NCBI GenBank assembly: GCA_000435195.1
Contig: FR880268.1
Location: 1-31,403 of the forward strand
Reading direction: 5' to 3'
Source: Clostridium sp. CAG:169
GTDB lineage: Bacteria; Bacillota; Clostridia; Oscillospirales; Ruminococcaceae
Length of the DNA: 31,403 bases
The notes beneath the pieces were generated by a model, which saw nothing but the letters and a program-made list of their open reading frames with translations, had not been told where the DNA came from and ran no database searches. The translations under genes were made by a program, and so were the position numbers. Shown piece by piece: positions 1 to 8,574 of the stretch. Numbering within the stretch: position 1 is the first letter of the stretch; each line of letters begins with the position of its first letter.

Positions 1-279
1 GGAGATTTGGGCGCTGCCAATATCCTGTGCGACCCGCAGCGGGGAGAGCTGACTGCGGTCATCGACTGGGCAGAGCTGTCGCAGGACGATCCGGCGATGG
101 ATTATTCCTCGCTGACCTGTCAAAGGAGCCTGCCGCAGTGCCGGGAGGACCTGCTCTGCCTGGACCCTTCTTTGCGTGAAATCTTTTCCCGGATGGATTT
201 TATTCAGTACACCTTCCCACTTCAGGATAGGCTTTATGAAGAAAAGGTGCGCGCAGGAATTTTAACAGGGGATGAGTAA
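1..279 (+). CDS. C-terminal fragment of an APH-like phosphotransferase
   Basis: The gene enters from the left edge and ends at the TAA at 277-279, so only about 92 C-terminal residues are visible. They open with GDLGAANILCD and continue with AVIDWAELSQDDPAMDYSSL. This is the catalytic-loop and metal-binding (Brenner-like) pattern of the aminoglycoside phosphotransferase / choline kinase fold: N of the loop, then the IDW aspartate, then D-P-x-x-D. The family transfers phosphate from ATP to small hydroxylated molecules; the substrate cannot be told from this fragment. It converges on glyA and shares a bidirectional terminator with it. It could equally be a fructosamine-kinase-like or other APH-superfamily enzyme, so no resistance function is claimed. 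Confidence 0.8.
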   Translation, partial: GDLGAANILCDPQRGELTAVIDWAELSQDDPAMDYSSLTCQRSLPQCREDLLCLDPSLREIFSRMDFIQYTFPLQDRLYEEKVRAGILTGDE

Positions 280-283
280 CAGC

Positions 284-327
284 AAAAAGCACTCCCGATA
301 TAGGAAACTATATCGGGAGTGCTTTTT
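284..327. terminator. Bidirectional intrinsic terminator
   Basis: A perfect 19-bp stem (284-302 with 309-327) has a 6-base loop (GGAAAC). It begins with AAAAA and ends with TTTTT, so it can end transcription in both directions. It lies between the phosphotransferase fragment and the 3' end of glyA, the last gene of the minus-strand operon. Confidence 0.95.
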
Positions 328-339
328 ATTTGCGATGGA

Positions 340-1581
340 TTATTCGTAGATTGGATATTTGCTGCAAAGCTCGGTGACACCGGCACGGATTTCATCCGCT
401 TTGTTTTCAAAGTCGGTAGCAGCCAGCTTGATGAAGTGAGCGACCTTGACCATATCCTCTTCCTTGAAGCCTCTGGTGGTGACAGCAGGAGTGCCGACAC
501 GCAGACCGCTGGTGACGAATGGGCTTTGTGGGTCGTTCGGGATTGCGTTCTTGTTGGCGGTGATATAAACCTCGTCCAGACGTTTCTCCAGCTCTTTGCC
601 GGTGATGTTCATGTTCTGCAGGTCGATGAGGATCAGATGGTTGTCGGTGCCGCCGGATACCAGACGGAAGCCTTCATCGGTCAGCGCTTTGGCAAATGCC
701 TGTGCGTTGTTGATGACCTGCTGCTGGTATGCTTTAAATTCCGGCTTGAGCGCTTCGCCGAAGCAAACTGCTTTGGCAGCGATGATATGCTCCAATGGAC
801 CGCCCTGTGTGCCCGGGAATACAGCCTTGTTGATCTGTTTTGCCAGAGCTTCCTTGCACAGGATCAGACCGCCTCTTGGACCGCGCAGGGTCTTGTGGGT
901 GGTGGTGGTGACAACATCCGCATACAGAACCGGATTCTGATGCAGACCGGCAGCAACCAGACCGGCAATGTGTGCCATATCGACCATCAGGTATGCGCCG
1001 ACTTCATGGGCGATCTCTGCAAATTTGTCGAAGCGGATCTCTCTTGGGTAAGCGGAAGCGCCGGCAACAATCAGCTTTGGTTTGTGCTCAAGAGCCAGCT
1101 CGCGAACCTTATCATAGTTGATGCGCTCGCTGTCGTCCAGGCTGTATGGGATAAAGTTGTAGTAGGTGCCGGACAGGTTGACCGGGCTGCCGTGGGTCAG
1201 GTGACCGCCGTGAGCCAGGTTGAGTCCCAGAACGGTGTCGCCCGGTTTGATCAGTGCAAAGTAAACAGCCAGGTTGGCGCTTGCGCCGGAATGAGGCTGT
1301 ACGCAGGCATGGTCGGCGCCAAACAGCTTTTTCGCTCTTTCGATGGCGATATTTTCAACGACGTCCACGCACTCGCAGCCGCCGTAGTAGCGCTTGGACG
1401 GGAAACCTTCTGCGTACTTGTTGGTCAGGACGGTTCCCATTGCCATCATAACGGCTTCGGAAACGATATTTTCAGAAGCAATCAGCTCGATGTTGCGTTT
1501 CTGGCGGGCATATTCCGCTTCGATTGCTTTGCCCACTTCCGGGTCGCTCTGTGTGATGAAGTTCATAACGTCTTTAACCAT
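340..1581 (-). CDS. glyA: Serine hydroxymethyltransferase
   Basis: This cytosolic PLP enzyme interconverts serine + THF and glycine + 5,10-methylene-THF. The protein is 413 residues, the usual bacterial length. Visible hallmarks are the N-terminal ELIASEN motif near 32-38, NKYAEGFPSKRYYGG near 54-68, the DMAHIAGL segment near 201-208, and TTTTHKTLRGPRGG with PLP lysine K230. The ATG (minus strand, 1579-1581) has AAGGAGG (1591-1597) upstream. It is the last gene of the glycine cleavage operon, 41 bases after lpdA and just before the bidirectional terminator. Placed here, it can use the methylene-THF made by the cleavage system to convert a second glycine to serine, or run the other way to feed glycine in. 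Confidence 0.98.
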   Translation of the reverse strand: MVKDVMNFITQSDPEVGKAIEAEYARQKRNIELIASENIVSEAVMMAMGTVLTNKYAEGFPSKRYYGGCECVDVVENIAIERAKKLFGADHACVQPHSGASANLAVYFALIKPGDTVLGLNLAHGGHLTHGSPVNLSGTYYNFIPYSLDDSERINYDKVRELALEHKPKLIVAGASAYPREIRFDKFAEIAHEVGAYLMVDMAHIAGLVAAGLHQNPVLYADVVTTTTHKTLRGPRGGLILCKEALAKQINKAVFPGTQGGPLEHIIAAKAVCFGEALKPEFKAYQQQVINNAQAFAKALTDEGFRLVSGGTDNHLILIDLQNMNITGKELEKRLDEVYITANKNAIPNDPQSPFVTSGLRVGTPAVTTRGFKEEDMVKVAHFIKLAATDFENKADEIRAGVTELCSKYPIYE

Positions 1582-1622
1582 TCAAAAAAGCCTCCTTAGA
1601 AATAATAAAATCATAAAAAACC

Positions 1623-3032
1623 TTAACGTTTTTTAGGTGCAAGATGGATTGCCATTGCGTGTACATCCTCAACTGCCTCGGTGACTCCTTCGCAGAAGGT
1701 TGGATGCGGGCGGATGACGCCGGCAAGCTGGGCACAGGTCAGACCGTTGACAATGGCGGTGGCAAGTTCTGCCACGATGTCGGTCGCGCGGGAACACATC
1801 AGCTGTGCGCCGAGGATGACATCGGTTTCCTGGTGAGCAAGCACCTTGATGAAGCCGCGCTCCTGCTCGTCGATGAGAGAGCGTCCGTTGCCGGTCATCA
1901 GGAATTTGCCTTTTTTCACAGGGATGCCCTGCTGCTTTGCTTCGTCCTCGGTGATGCCGACAGAGGCAATCTCCGGGTCGGTGTAGATGCAGCCGGGAAC
2001 ATAACGCAGGTCAATCGGCGGTTTTTGTCCGGCGATGGTGTGGACAGCGCAGATGCCCTGTGCGCTTGCCATATGTGCAAGCTGGATTTTGGAGGTGACA
2101 TCTCCGATGGCGTAGATGGAATCCACGCTGGTGCGGAAGTTTTCATCGGTGACGATTCTGCCGCGTTCACAGGCAACTTCAAATCCTTCTGCAAACAATC
2201 CCTGTGTGTTGGGACGTCTGCCGATGGCAACCAGAACCTGCTGTGCCGGTACAGCCTGTGCCTTGCCCTTTTCGGTAAAGTGGCAGACCAGACCGTTTTC
2301 GTCCTGCTCCAGCTTTTCGACCATCGCTCCGGTGTGGATGCTGACACCGCGTTTTTTGAGCACCATATTTAGGCTCTGGGAAATTTCGCGATCCATGGTC
2401 GGCAGGATACGCTCCATAGCTTCCACGATGGTGACATGACAACCAAAGGAAGAGAAGACGCTGGCAAACTCAACGCCGATGACGCCGCCGCCGATAATCA
2501 GAATCTCCTTGGCAAGGGAATCTGCCTGGGTGAAGTGTGGGTCGTCAAGCAGCTCGTCGCTGGTGACCACATTTGGCAGGTCCAGACCGGGAATCGGCGG
2601 ACGGGCAGGGACAGACCCGGTAGCAATGAGAATATTTTCTCCTCGAATGACCTCGCCTTGGTCTAATTGTACATCATTTTTCCCCAAAATGGAAGCGGAA
2701 TTATTAAAAAAATCTATTTTATTTGCTTTGATGAGCTGTTCGATGCCGGTTCTGAGTTTGACAACAACGTCATTTTTGCGCTGATGCACCTTTGCCCAAT
2801 CAAAGGAAGTGTTTTCAGTGTGAAGTCCGAACAGCTCGAAGTTTGCCGCCTCGCGGTACAGCTGTGCGGAATGGAGCATCGCTTTGGTGGGGATGCAGCC
2901 GCGGTTCAAACAGGTGCCGCCGACATCCCGGCGTTCAATCAGAGCGGTGGTTAATCCAAGCTGTGCAGCACGGATAGCTGCCTCATAGCCGCCAGGACCG
3001 GCACCGATGACAATGAGCTGATATTCTTTCAT
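1623..3032 (-). CDS. lpdA: Dihydrolipoyl dehydrogenase (L protein)
   Basis: This FAD flavoenzyme (469 residues) reoxidises dihydrolipoyl-lysine, here on GcvH, passing electrons to NAD+. Evidence: the N-terminal dinucleotide fold GAGPGG (10-15); the redox disulfide in GGTCLNRGCIPTK (C41, C46); a second nucleotide-binding fold around IIGGGVIGVEFA; the FAD-binding IYAIGDV; and the C-terminal RPHPTFCEGVTEAV, which carries the catalytic His-Glu pair. The family often has HPTLSE here, so FCE is a mild variant. The start is the ATG at 3030-3032 with GGGGG (3041-3045) as Shine-Dalgarno. Position inside the gcv operon indicates that it serves the glycine cleavage system rather than pyruvate dehydrogenase. 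Confidence 0.97.
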   Translation of the reverse strand: MKEYQLIVIGAGPGGYEAAIRAAQLGLTTALIERRDVGGTCLNRGCIPTKAMLHSAQLYREAANFELFGLHTENTSFDWAKVHQRKNDVVVKLRTGIEQLIKANKIDFFNNSASILGKNDVQLDQGEVIRGENILIATGSVPARPPIPGLDLPNVVTSDELLDDPHFTQADSLAKEILIIGGGVIGVEFASVFSSFGCHVTIVEAMERILPTMDREISQSLNMVLKKRGVSIHTGAMVEKLEQDENGLVCHFTEKGKAQAVPAQQVLVAIGRRPNTQGLFAEGFEVACERGRIVTDENFRTSVDSIYAIGDVTSKIQLAHMASAQGICAVHTIAGQKPPIDLRYVPGCIYTDPEIASVGITEDEAKQQGIPVKKGKFLMTGNGRSLIDEQERGFIKVLAHQETDVILGAQLMCSRATDIVAELATAIVNGLTCAQLAGVIRPHPTFCEGVTEAVEDVHAMAIHLAPKKR

Positions 3033-3077
3033 GACATAATCCCCCTACAAAAAGTGGTAAATGGTCCGATGAATCGA

Positions 3078-4076
3078 TTATTTGCTGTCCTGCCGGGTCA
3101 GACTGGCAATCTGCTCCAGCTGCTGCTGTTGTGTCTGGGTCAGTTCTTCCAACTGCAACAGTCGATTTAGCACTGCATCCGGCTCAAACCGGCAGCCTTT
3201 CAGACAGGGTGCGATTCTTTCGATGAAACGTTCGTCCAAAGAATCAGAGTAAAGAGCGGCATCTTCGATGATGCCGTTGTCGATGTTGAGCTGAAGCTGT
3301 ATTTCTCCCCAGTCAAACCGCTCTTCCCGCAGCCAGGTGAAGGGAATTTTGCGTCCATACAGCCAATCCCAGGAGGAATAGCGGCTGTAAAGGGACATTA
3401 CCCGCTTGGTATCAAAGTTTTGGTCATCCATTGCTTCCGGTTCCAAGCCGTATACATGGGACAGTGCTTTGAGCAGCTCCTGCTGCATCTGTTCACGGGT
3501 CAGGTCGGGAATAAAGTCGCACAGGTTGCACACCCGCGAGGTGACGGAAGAAACGCCTTTGGAGCGCAGCTTCTTTTCGGAAACATTGAGGTAGCGGGCA
3601 ACCTTTTGGGTGTCCACCCGCAGCATGAGGGTGCCGTGGTGGTAGGAGTTGCCTCCTTTTTGACAGAAGGCGTTGCCCGAAAACTTTTTGCCGTCTACCG
3701 TTACATCATTTCTGCCACTTTTTTGTGCGTCGATGCCAAGGCTGCGGACTGCTTCCAGGATAACCGACATCTGCTTGGAAAGGTCGTAGTCGCTGCTGGG
3801 AATCAAAAAGGTAAAATTGAGGTTCCCCAGGTCATGAAAAACCGCACCGCCGCCCGAGAGACGACGGGCAAGATGCCCGCCGTCGGCTTCGAGCTCCTGA
3901 AACCGGCATTCCTTCCAGGCGTTCTGGTTTTTGCCGATTACAACGGTGCGTTCATTCTGCCAGAGGTATAGGATCAGCTGATTGGGCTTAACGGTTTCCA
4001 AAAGATATTCTTCAACAGCCAGGTTCAAGTATGGGTTGGTCGAGCTGCTGATGAAATAAGAAAGCCTGTTGATCAT
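3078..4076 (-). CDS. lplA: Lipoate-protein ligase A
   Basis: The enzyme activates free lipoate with ATP to lipoyl-AMP and attaches it to the lysine of lipoyl domains; the obvious local target is GcvH. At 332 residues it has the usual LplA length, with a large catalytic domain followed by the C-terminal accessory domain. Visible motifs are RRLSGGGAVFHD (71-82), the lipoate-binding glycine loop, then GRNDVTVDGKKFSGNAF, in which K131 corresponds to the catalytic lysine of the family, then HHGTLML. An SD (GGAGG, 4086-4090) precedes the ATG. No lipoate synthesis genes (lipA, lipB) are in the window, so the cell may rely on scavenged lipoate; that is inference from local context only. Confidence 0.95.
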   Translation of the reverse strand: MINRLSYFISSSTNPYLNLAVEEYLLETVKPNQLILYLWQNERTVVIGKNQNAWKECRFQELEADGGHLARRLSGGGAVFHDLGNLNFTFLIPSSDYDLSKQMSVILEAVRSLGIDAQKSGRNDVTVDGKKFSGNAFCQKGGNSYHHGTLMLRVDTQKVARYLNVSEKKLRSKGVSSVTSRVCNLCDFIPDLTREQMQQELLKALSHVYGLEPEAMDDQNFDTKRVMSLYSRYSSWDWLYGRKIPFTWLREERFDWGEIQLQLNIDNGIIEDAALYSDSLDERFIERIAPCLKGCRFEPDAVLNRLLQLEELTQTQQQQLEQIASLTRQDSK

Positions 4077-4106
4077 ATCAGATTTCCTCCAGAAGATGGG
4101 GATGGA

Positions 4107-5540
4107 TTAAAATGTAAAGCGAAGACGTGGATTTCTTGCAGCGCCTACCTCGTCCAGACGGCGGACAGGGGTGTGCAACGGCATCTGGTGCATCTTTTCA
4201 GGGTCGGACTGCGCAGTCTGGTAGATTTCATGCAGAACGGCAATCGCGTGGTCGAGCACCTCTCTTGGCTCTGTTTCGGTAGGTTCTACCATCAAAGCCT
4301 CTTCCACAATCAATGGGAAATACATTGTCGGCGGATGGATGCCGTTATCCAGCAGACCTTTGGCGACGTCCATAGCGGATACGCCCTTTTCCTTCTTGAG
4401 GTTTGCAAGGGTCATAACAAATTCGTGCATACAACCGGTATCAAAAGCGATGTCATAGACATCCTTGAGATGATTCATCATGTAGTTGCAGTTGAGGACT
4501 GCGTTGGAGGAAGCCTCCGGCACACCCTCTTTGCCCAGGGTCATCAGGTAGGTCAGAGCGCGAACGACCACCAGGAAGTTGCCGTAGAAGGCTTTGACAG
4601 CGCCGATGCTCTGTGGGTTATTCTGCTCCAGACGCAGCGCGCCTTCTTCGCCGACCACAGTCGGGGATGGCAGGAACGGTTTGAGGATGTTTTTGCATCC
4701 GACTGCACCGGAACCGGGACCGCCGCCGCCGTGCGGGGTGGAGAAGGTTTTGTGCAGGTTCAAATGAACAACGTCGAAGCCGGTGTCGCCGGGACGAACG
4801 AAGCCCATGATGGCGTTGAGGTTGGCTCCGTCGTAGTAGCACAGACCGCCTGCCTGATGGATGATGTCGGTGATCTGCGCAATGTTCGGGTCAAACAGAC
4901 CGACGGTGTTCGGGTTGGTCAGCATCAGACCGGCGGTGTGTTCGTCAGCAGCAGCGCGCAGCGCATCGAGGTCTACGCAGCCGTTTTCCAGAGAAGGGAT
5001 GCTGACGACCTGGAATCCTGCCATGGTGGCAGAAGCAGGGTTGGTGCCGTGTGCCGAGTCAGGGACCAGAATTTTGGTGCGCTCAAAATGACCGTTTGCC
5101 TGATGGTAGGCTTTAATCAGCATCAGACCGGTCAGCTCGCCGTGTGCTCCGGCAGCCGGCTGGAAGGTCATATCGTCCATGCCGGTGATCTCGCACAGGT
5201 ATTTGCGGGCAAGGTCCATCACCTCAAGGCAGCCTTGTGCAGTGCTCTGCGGCTGGAGCGGGTGGATTGCAGCAAAACCAGGGAGGGAGGCAATCTCGTC
5301 GTTGACCTTTGGGTTGTACTTCATGGTACAGGAGCCTAAAGGATAGAATCCGTCGTTGACACCGTGTGTCTGTTTTGCAAGTTCGGTGTAGTGACGGCTG
5401 ATTTCGTTTTCGCTTAAAGAAGGCAGGTGAGGAGCCTGTGCCCTGCAAAGGGAAGCATCCGGCAGCTCAACCGCGACATCGCACGCCGGCAGGATGGTGC
5501 ATCTTCTGCCGGTATGGCTGCGTTCAAATAACAGTTGCAT
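4107..5540 (-). CDS. gcvPB: Glycine dehydrogenase (decarboxylating) subunit 2
   Basis: This is the PLP-bearing C-terminal half of the split P protein (477 residues). With GcvPA it decarboxylates glycine and transfers the aminomethyl group to the lipoyl arm of GcvH. PLP lysine K264 lies in LNLHKTFSTPHGGGGPGSG, the signature of the family; LVPDSAHGTNPASA near 158-171 is also typical. Its ATG (5538-5540) shares one base with the TAA of gcvPA (5540-5542), a TAATG junction that suggests translational coupling and equal amounts of the two subunits. The gene is separated from lplA by 30 bases. Confidence 0.98.
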   Translation of the reverse strand: MQLLFERSHTGRRCTILPACDVAVELPDASLCRAQAPHLPSLSENEISRHYTELAKQTHGVNDGFYPLGSCTMKYNPKVNDEIASLPGFAAIHPLQPQSTAQGCLEVMDLARKYLCEITGMDDMTFQPAAGAHGELTGLMLIKAYHQANGHFERTKILVPDSAHGTNPASATMAGFQVVSIPSLENGCVDLDALRAAADEHTAGLMLTNPNTVGLFDPNIAQITDIIHQAGGLCYYDGANLNAIMGFVRPGDTGFDVVHLNLHKTFSTPHGGGGPGSGAVGCKNILKPFLPSPTVVGEEGALRLEQNNPQSIGAVKAFYGNFLVVVRALTYLMTLGKEGVPEASSNAVLNCNYMMNHLKDVYDIAFDTGCMHEFVMTLANLKKEKGVSAMDVAKGLLDNGIHPPTMYFPLIVEEALMVEPTETEPREVLDHAIAVLHEIYQTAQSDPEKMHQMPLHTPVRRLDEVGAARNPRLRFTF

Positions 5541-6859
5541 TACATAAGCTCCTTTCTGATGATTTCGACCACGCGGTCCATCTCTTCTTTGGTGTTCTTT
5601 TCAGTTGCACACCAAAGGATACCGCCGTCTGCCAGAGGATAACCGCCCAAAATACCCTGCTGTTCCAAAGCGGAAAGCAGTTTGTCAGAATCCTTCTGGT
5701 CGGTAACAAATTCATGGAAGAATGTGCCGCTGTAACGCAGGCTGATACCTGGAATCGAGCAGAGCTGCTGTGCCAGATAATGTGCTTTCTGGTAGCACAG
5801 GGAAGCTGCTTGTTTGAGTCCGTCCGGTCCAACGGTAGCCAGGTAAACCGAAGCGGTCAGCGCACACAGCGCCTGGTTGGAGCAGATGTTGCTGGAGGCT
5901 TTTTCGCGGCGGATGTGCTGCTCTCTTGCCTGAAGGGTGAGGACGAAGGCGCGTTTGCCATCGACATCGACCGTTTCACCGACGATTCTGCCCGGCAGCT
6001 TTCTCATCATTGCCTGGGTAGCAGCCATGAAGCCCAGGTAAGGACCGCCAAAGGAAAGCGGCATACCCAAAGGCTGACCTTCGCCGACTGCGATGTCAGC
6101 GCCCTGTTCCGCAGGAGTTTTGAGCAGTCCGAGTGCAATCGGATTGCAGCCGGCAATCAGCTTGGCGCCGACCGAGTGAATCATCTCGGCTGCCTTTTCC
6201 ATCTCTTCGAGCTGTCCGAAGAAGTTTGGACTTTGCAGATACAGGCAGGCGCTGGTCTTTTTGTCCAGCTGGGATGCCATAGCATCCAGGTCGGTCTTGC
6301 CGTCCTTGACAGGCAGCAGGACCAGCTCGTGTCCGGCAGCCCAGCAGTAGGTTTTTACAACGGCAATGGTGTCCGGGTGAGCGGCAGCGGAGCAGAAAAC
6401 GACTTTACGGCTGCGCTCGCAGCACATATTGACCGCTTCAGCAGCAGCAGTAGCTCCGTCGTAGACCGAGGCATTGGAAACATCCATGCCGGTCAGCTCG
6501 CAGATCATCGTCTGGTACTCAAAAATCGACTGGAGCACGCCTTGGCTGATCTCTGCCTGATAAGGAGTGTAGGCGGTGAGGAATTCCTCTTTGCCGGTCA
6601 CACTTTTTACAATGGAAGGGATATAGTGGTCGTATGCGCCGGCACCGCGGAAGATGGAGCCGAACACAACGTTTTTAGCGGCAATTTTTTTCATTGCGCT
6701 GCTGACTTCCAGCTCGGACATACCCGATGGAAGGTTCAGCTCCCCTTTGAGCTTTAGCTCATCGGGAATATGGGAGAACAGCTGGTCGATGCTGGACAGC
6801 CCGATGGATTCCAGCATCTCCTGCCGTTCCTGCAAGGTAGAAGGAACGTAAGATCCCAT
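5540..6859 (-). CDS. gcvPA: Glycine dehydrogenase (decarboxylating) subunit 1
   Basis: This is the N-terminal half of the split P protein (439 residues, usual length), forming the alpha-beta glycine decarboxylase with GcvPB. Family features are the N-terminal MGSYVPSTLQERQEMLESIG, the segment FLTAYTPYQAEISQG, and LSFGGPYLGFMA, all typical of subunit 1. It lacks its own PLP lysine, as expected for this half. It lies 4 bases downstream of the gcvH stop and overlaps the gcvPB start by one base. The split arrangement is common in Gram-positive bacteria and archaea; Proteobacteria usually have one fused gcvP. Confidence 0.97.
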   Translation of the reverse strand: MGSYVPSTLQERQEMLESIGLSSIDQLFSHIPDELKLKGELNLPSGMSELEVSSAMKKIAAKNVVFGSIFRGAGAYDHYIPSIVKSVTGKEEFLTAYTPYQAEISQGVLQSIFEYQTMICELTGMDVSNASVYDGATAAAEAVNMCCERSRKVVFCSAAAHPDTIAVVKTYCWAAGHELVLLPVKDGKTDLDAMASQLDKKTSACLYLQSPNFFGQLEEMEKAAEMIHSVGAKLIAGCNPIALGLLKTPAEQGADIAVGEGQPLGMPLSFGGPYLGFMAATQAMMRKLPGRIVGETVDVDGKRAFVLTLQAREQHIRREKASSNICSNQALCALTASVYLATVGPDGLKQAASLCYQKAHYLAQQLCSIPGISLRYSGTFFHEFVTDQKDSDKLLSALEQQGILGGYPLADGGILWCATEKNTKEEMDRVVEIIRKELM

Positions 6860-6863
6860 GGTG

Positions 6864-7244
6864 TTATGCCTCCTGGCTCAGCAGAGCTTCGTAATCGGTG
6901 GAGGAGAGCAGCTCCTCTTTATCGGAAACTTCGTTGACCTGAATCATCCATGCGCCGTAAGCGTCCTGGTTGATCAGTTCAGGATGGTCGAGCAGTTCTT
7001 CGTTGATTGCGCAGACAACGCCGGAAACCGGGCTGTATACATCGGAAACAGCTTTTACCGATTCAACGTCGCCGAAAGCAGCGCCAATCTCAACCTCGTC
7101 GCCTTCCTGAGGCAGGTTTACGAATACCAGGTCGCCCAGCTGGTCCTGCGCGTAGTCGGTCAGACCGATGCGGTAGCTGCCGTCGCCCATGTCCTGTACC
7201 CATTCGTGAGATTTTGCATAAAGAAGATTGGTTGGATTGCTCAT
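6864..7244 (-). CDS. gcvH: Glycine cleavage system H protein
   Basis: This lipoyl carrier protein (126 residues) shuttles the aminomethyl group from P to T and the reduced lipoyl arm to L. The lipoylation site is K64 in FGDVESVKAVSDVYSPVSG, the canonical ESVKA motif, and the N-terminus contains the usual HEWV. An AAGGAGG (7254-7260) lies 9 bases before the ATG (7242-7244). It is the second gene of the operon, 69 bases after gcvT, and nearly abuts gcvPA. LplA from the same operon is the likely modifying enzyme. Confidence 0.98.
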   Translation of the reverse strand: MSNPTNLLYAKSHEWVQDMGDGSYRIGLTDYAQDQLGDLVFVNLPQEGDEVEIGAAFGDVESVKAVSDVYSPVSGVVCAINEELLDHPELINQDAYGAWMIQVNEVSDKEELLSSTDYEALLSQEA

Positions 7245-7313
7245 AGTAAAAGTCCTCCTTGAAATAAACGGTAAAGATTTTAGTGTGTTTAAAATATTCA
7301 GCTTGAATGATGG

Positions 7314-8396
7314 TTATCTTTTATAAAACTGGCTTTTGATGACCTCGGCGGTGACACGTTTGCCTCGGATTTCCACCTCGACCTGTGCGCCCAGTGGAGC
7401 CGGTTCTTTTTCAACGATTGCCATTGCATAAGCGCCGCCTAAGAATGGGCAGTGGGTGCCGGAGGTGGTGTGACCGATCAGCTTGTCGCCGACATAGACC
7501 GGGCAGTTTTCACGGGCAATGCCTCTGCCGGTAATCTTCAGACCGCAGCGTTTGATGGATGGGGTACCCATCTCTTCCATTGCCTTTTTGCCGATGAAAT
7601 CTGCTTTGTCCATCTTGACAAACATTCCCAGACCGGTCTGCTTGGGAGTGATCTCGTCGTTCATCTCATGTCCGTACAAAGGCATTCCGGCTTCCAGACG
7701 CAGGGTATCTCTTGCGCCCAGTCCGCATGGAATCAAACCATTTTCTTCGCCGGCTTCCAGCAGAGCGTTCCACAGCTTAACAGCATCCTCGGATGCGCAG
7801 TACAGCTCTACGCCGTCTTCACCGGTGTAGCCGGTGCGGGATACCAGACATTTGCATCCGGCAACCTCCATCTCGCGAGTGAAGGTGTAGTATTTAACAG
7901 GCAGCTGCTTGCTGTCACACAGTTTATCCAAAATGGCGTTTGCCTGCGGACCCTGCAAAGCGATCTGTGCGATGCCGTCGGAGAGGTCCTCAAACTGTAC
8001 GTTGCCGCTCAGATGTGCCTTGACCCACTCGGCATCCTTTTCATGGTTGGCAGCGTTGACGACCATCAGGTAGCTTTCGCCACTGAAACGGTAAACGACC
8101 ATGTCATCCACTACGCCGCCCTTGTCGTTGCACATGGGGCTGTAGCGAACCTGACCGTCCTCCATGTCAGAAAAGTCGTTGGTCAACAGCATCTGGACGT
8201 TTGCCAGTGCATCGGGACCCTTGAGCAGCAGCTCAGCCATGTGGGATACATCGAACATTCCGGCTTGTTTTCTTACCGCCAGATGCTCTGCGATAACGCC
8301 GGTAGGATACTGCACTGGAAGAAGGAAACCACCAAAGGGGACGATCTTTCCGCCAAGAGCTACATGGCAGTCATACAAGGGGGTTTTACGCTCCAT
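7314..8396 (-). CDS. gcvT: Aminomethyltransferase (T protein)
   Basis: T protein takes the aminomethyl group from GcvH and, with THF, releases ammonia and forms 5,10-methylene-THF. The 360-residue length is typical. It begins with KTPLYDCHVALGGK and contains MFDVSHMAE (47-55) and GGVVDDMVVY (93-102) with the conserved aspartates, plus TGYTGEDGVELY near the middle and the C-terminal beta-barrel region. It is the first gene of the operon. The ATG (8394-8396) is preceded by AAGGAG (8409-8414), a fairly long spacing of 12. It is expressed from the promoter at 8534-8562 through a structured leader of about 130 nt. Confidence 0.97.
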   Translation of the reverse strand: MERKTPLYDCHVALGGKIVPFGGFLLPVQYPTGVIAEHLAVRKQAGMFDVSHMAELLLKGPDALANVQMLLTNDFSDMEDGQVRYSPMCNDKGGVVDDMVVYRFSGESYLMVVNAANHEKDAEWVKAHLSGNVQFEDLSDGIAQIALQGPQANAILDKLCDSKQLPVKYYTFTREMEVAGCKCLVSRTGYTGEDGVELYCASEDAVKLWNALLEAGEENGLIPCGLGARDTLRLEAGMPLYGHEMNDEITPKQTGLGMFVKMDKADFIGKKAMEEMGTPSIKRCGLKITGRGIARENCPVYVGDKLIGHTTSGTHCPFLGGAYAMAIVEKEPAPLGAQVEVEIRGKRVTAEVIKSQFYKR

Positions 8397-8533
8397 AGTT
8401 TAAGTACACTCCTTTTTAATATATTGATACAAAATCAATTCGTTTTCACTCCTGTCCTGTCTTTTTCTGATGAAAGACAGTGCAGGAAAACCGGATAGGA
8501 AAAGGAATTTTTTCATCTCCATCCGATGCTTTG
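8397..8533 (-). promoter_or_regulatory. Structured 5' leader of the gcv operon
   Basis: The leader RNA can fold into three hairpins in transcript order. Hairpin 1 is 8525-8492 (CGGATGG with CTATCCG, plus an inner GAAAA/TTTTC). Hairpin 2 is 8486-8451 (CCTG/CAGG outside, CTGTCTTT/AAAGACAG inside). Hairpin 3 is 8439-8423 (ATTGAT/ATCAAT), just before the Shine-Dalgarno. GAUGAAA of hairpin 1 is complementary to UUUCAUC at the top of hairpin 2, so an alternative or kissing pairing is possible. No T-run terminator is evident. The conserved core of the glycine riboswitch was looked for and not recognised, and the THF riboswitch core was not recognised either. A regulatory function is inference. Confidence 0.4.
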
Positions 8534-8562
8534 ATTATAGGTGGAGAAAATGGCTTTGTCAA
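8534..8562 (-). promoter_or_regulatory. Sigma-A promoter of the gcv operon
   Basis: On the minus strand, TTGACA (8557-8562), a 17-base spacer and TATAAT (8534-8539) form a perfect consensus housekeeping promoter. Initiation is expected near 8527, giving a leader of about 130 nt before gcvT. Confidence 0.92.
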
Positions 8563-8574
8563 TGCTGTTTTTTG

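Noticed and set aside
8397..8533. Glycine or THF riboswitch before gcvT
   Set aside because: Expected from gene context, but the conserved aptamer cores were not found by eye on the minus strand. The leader is kept only as an unclassified structured leader.
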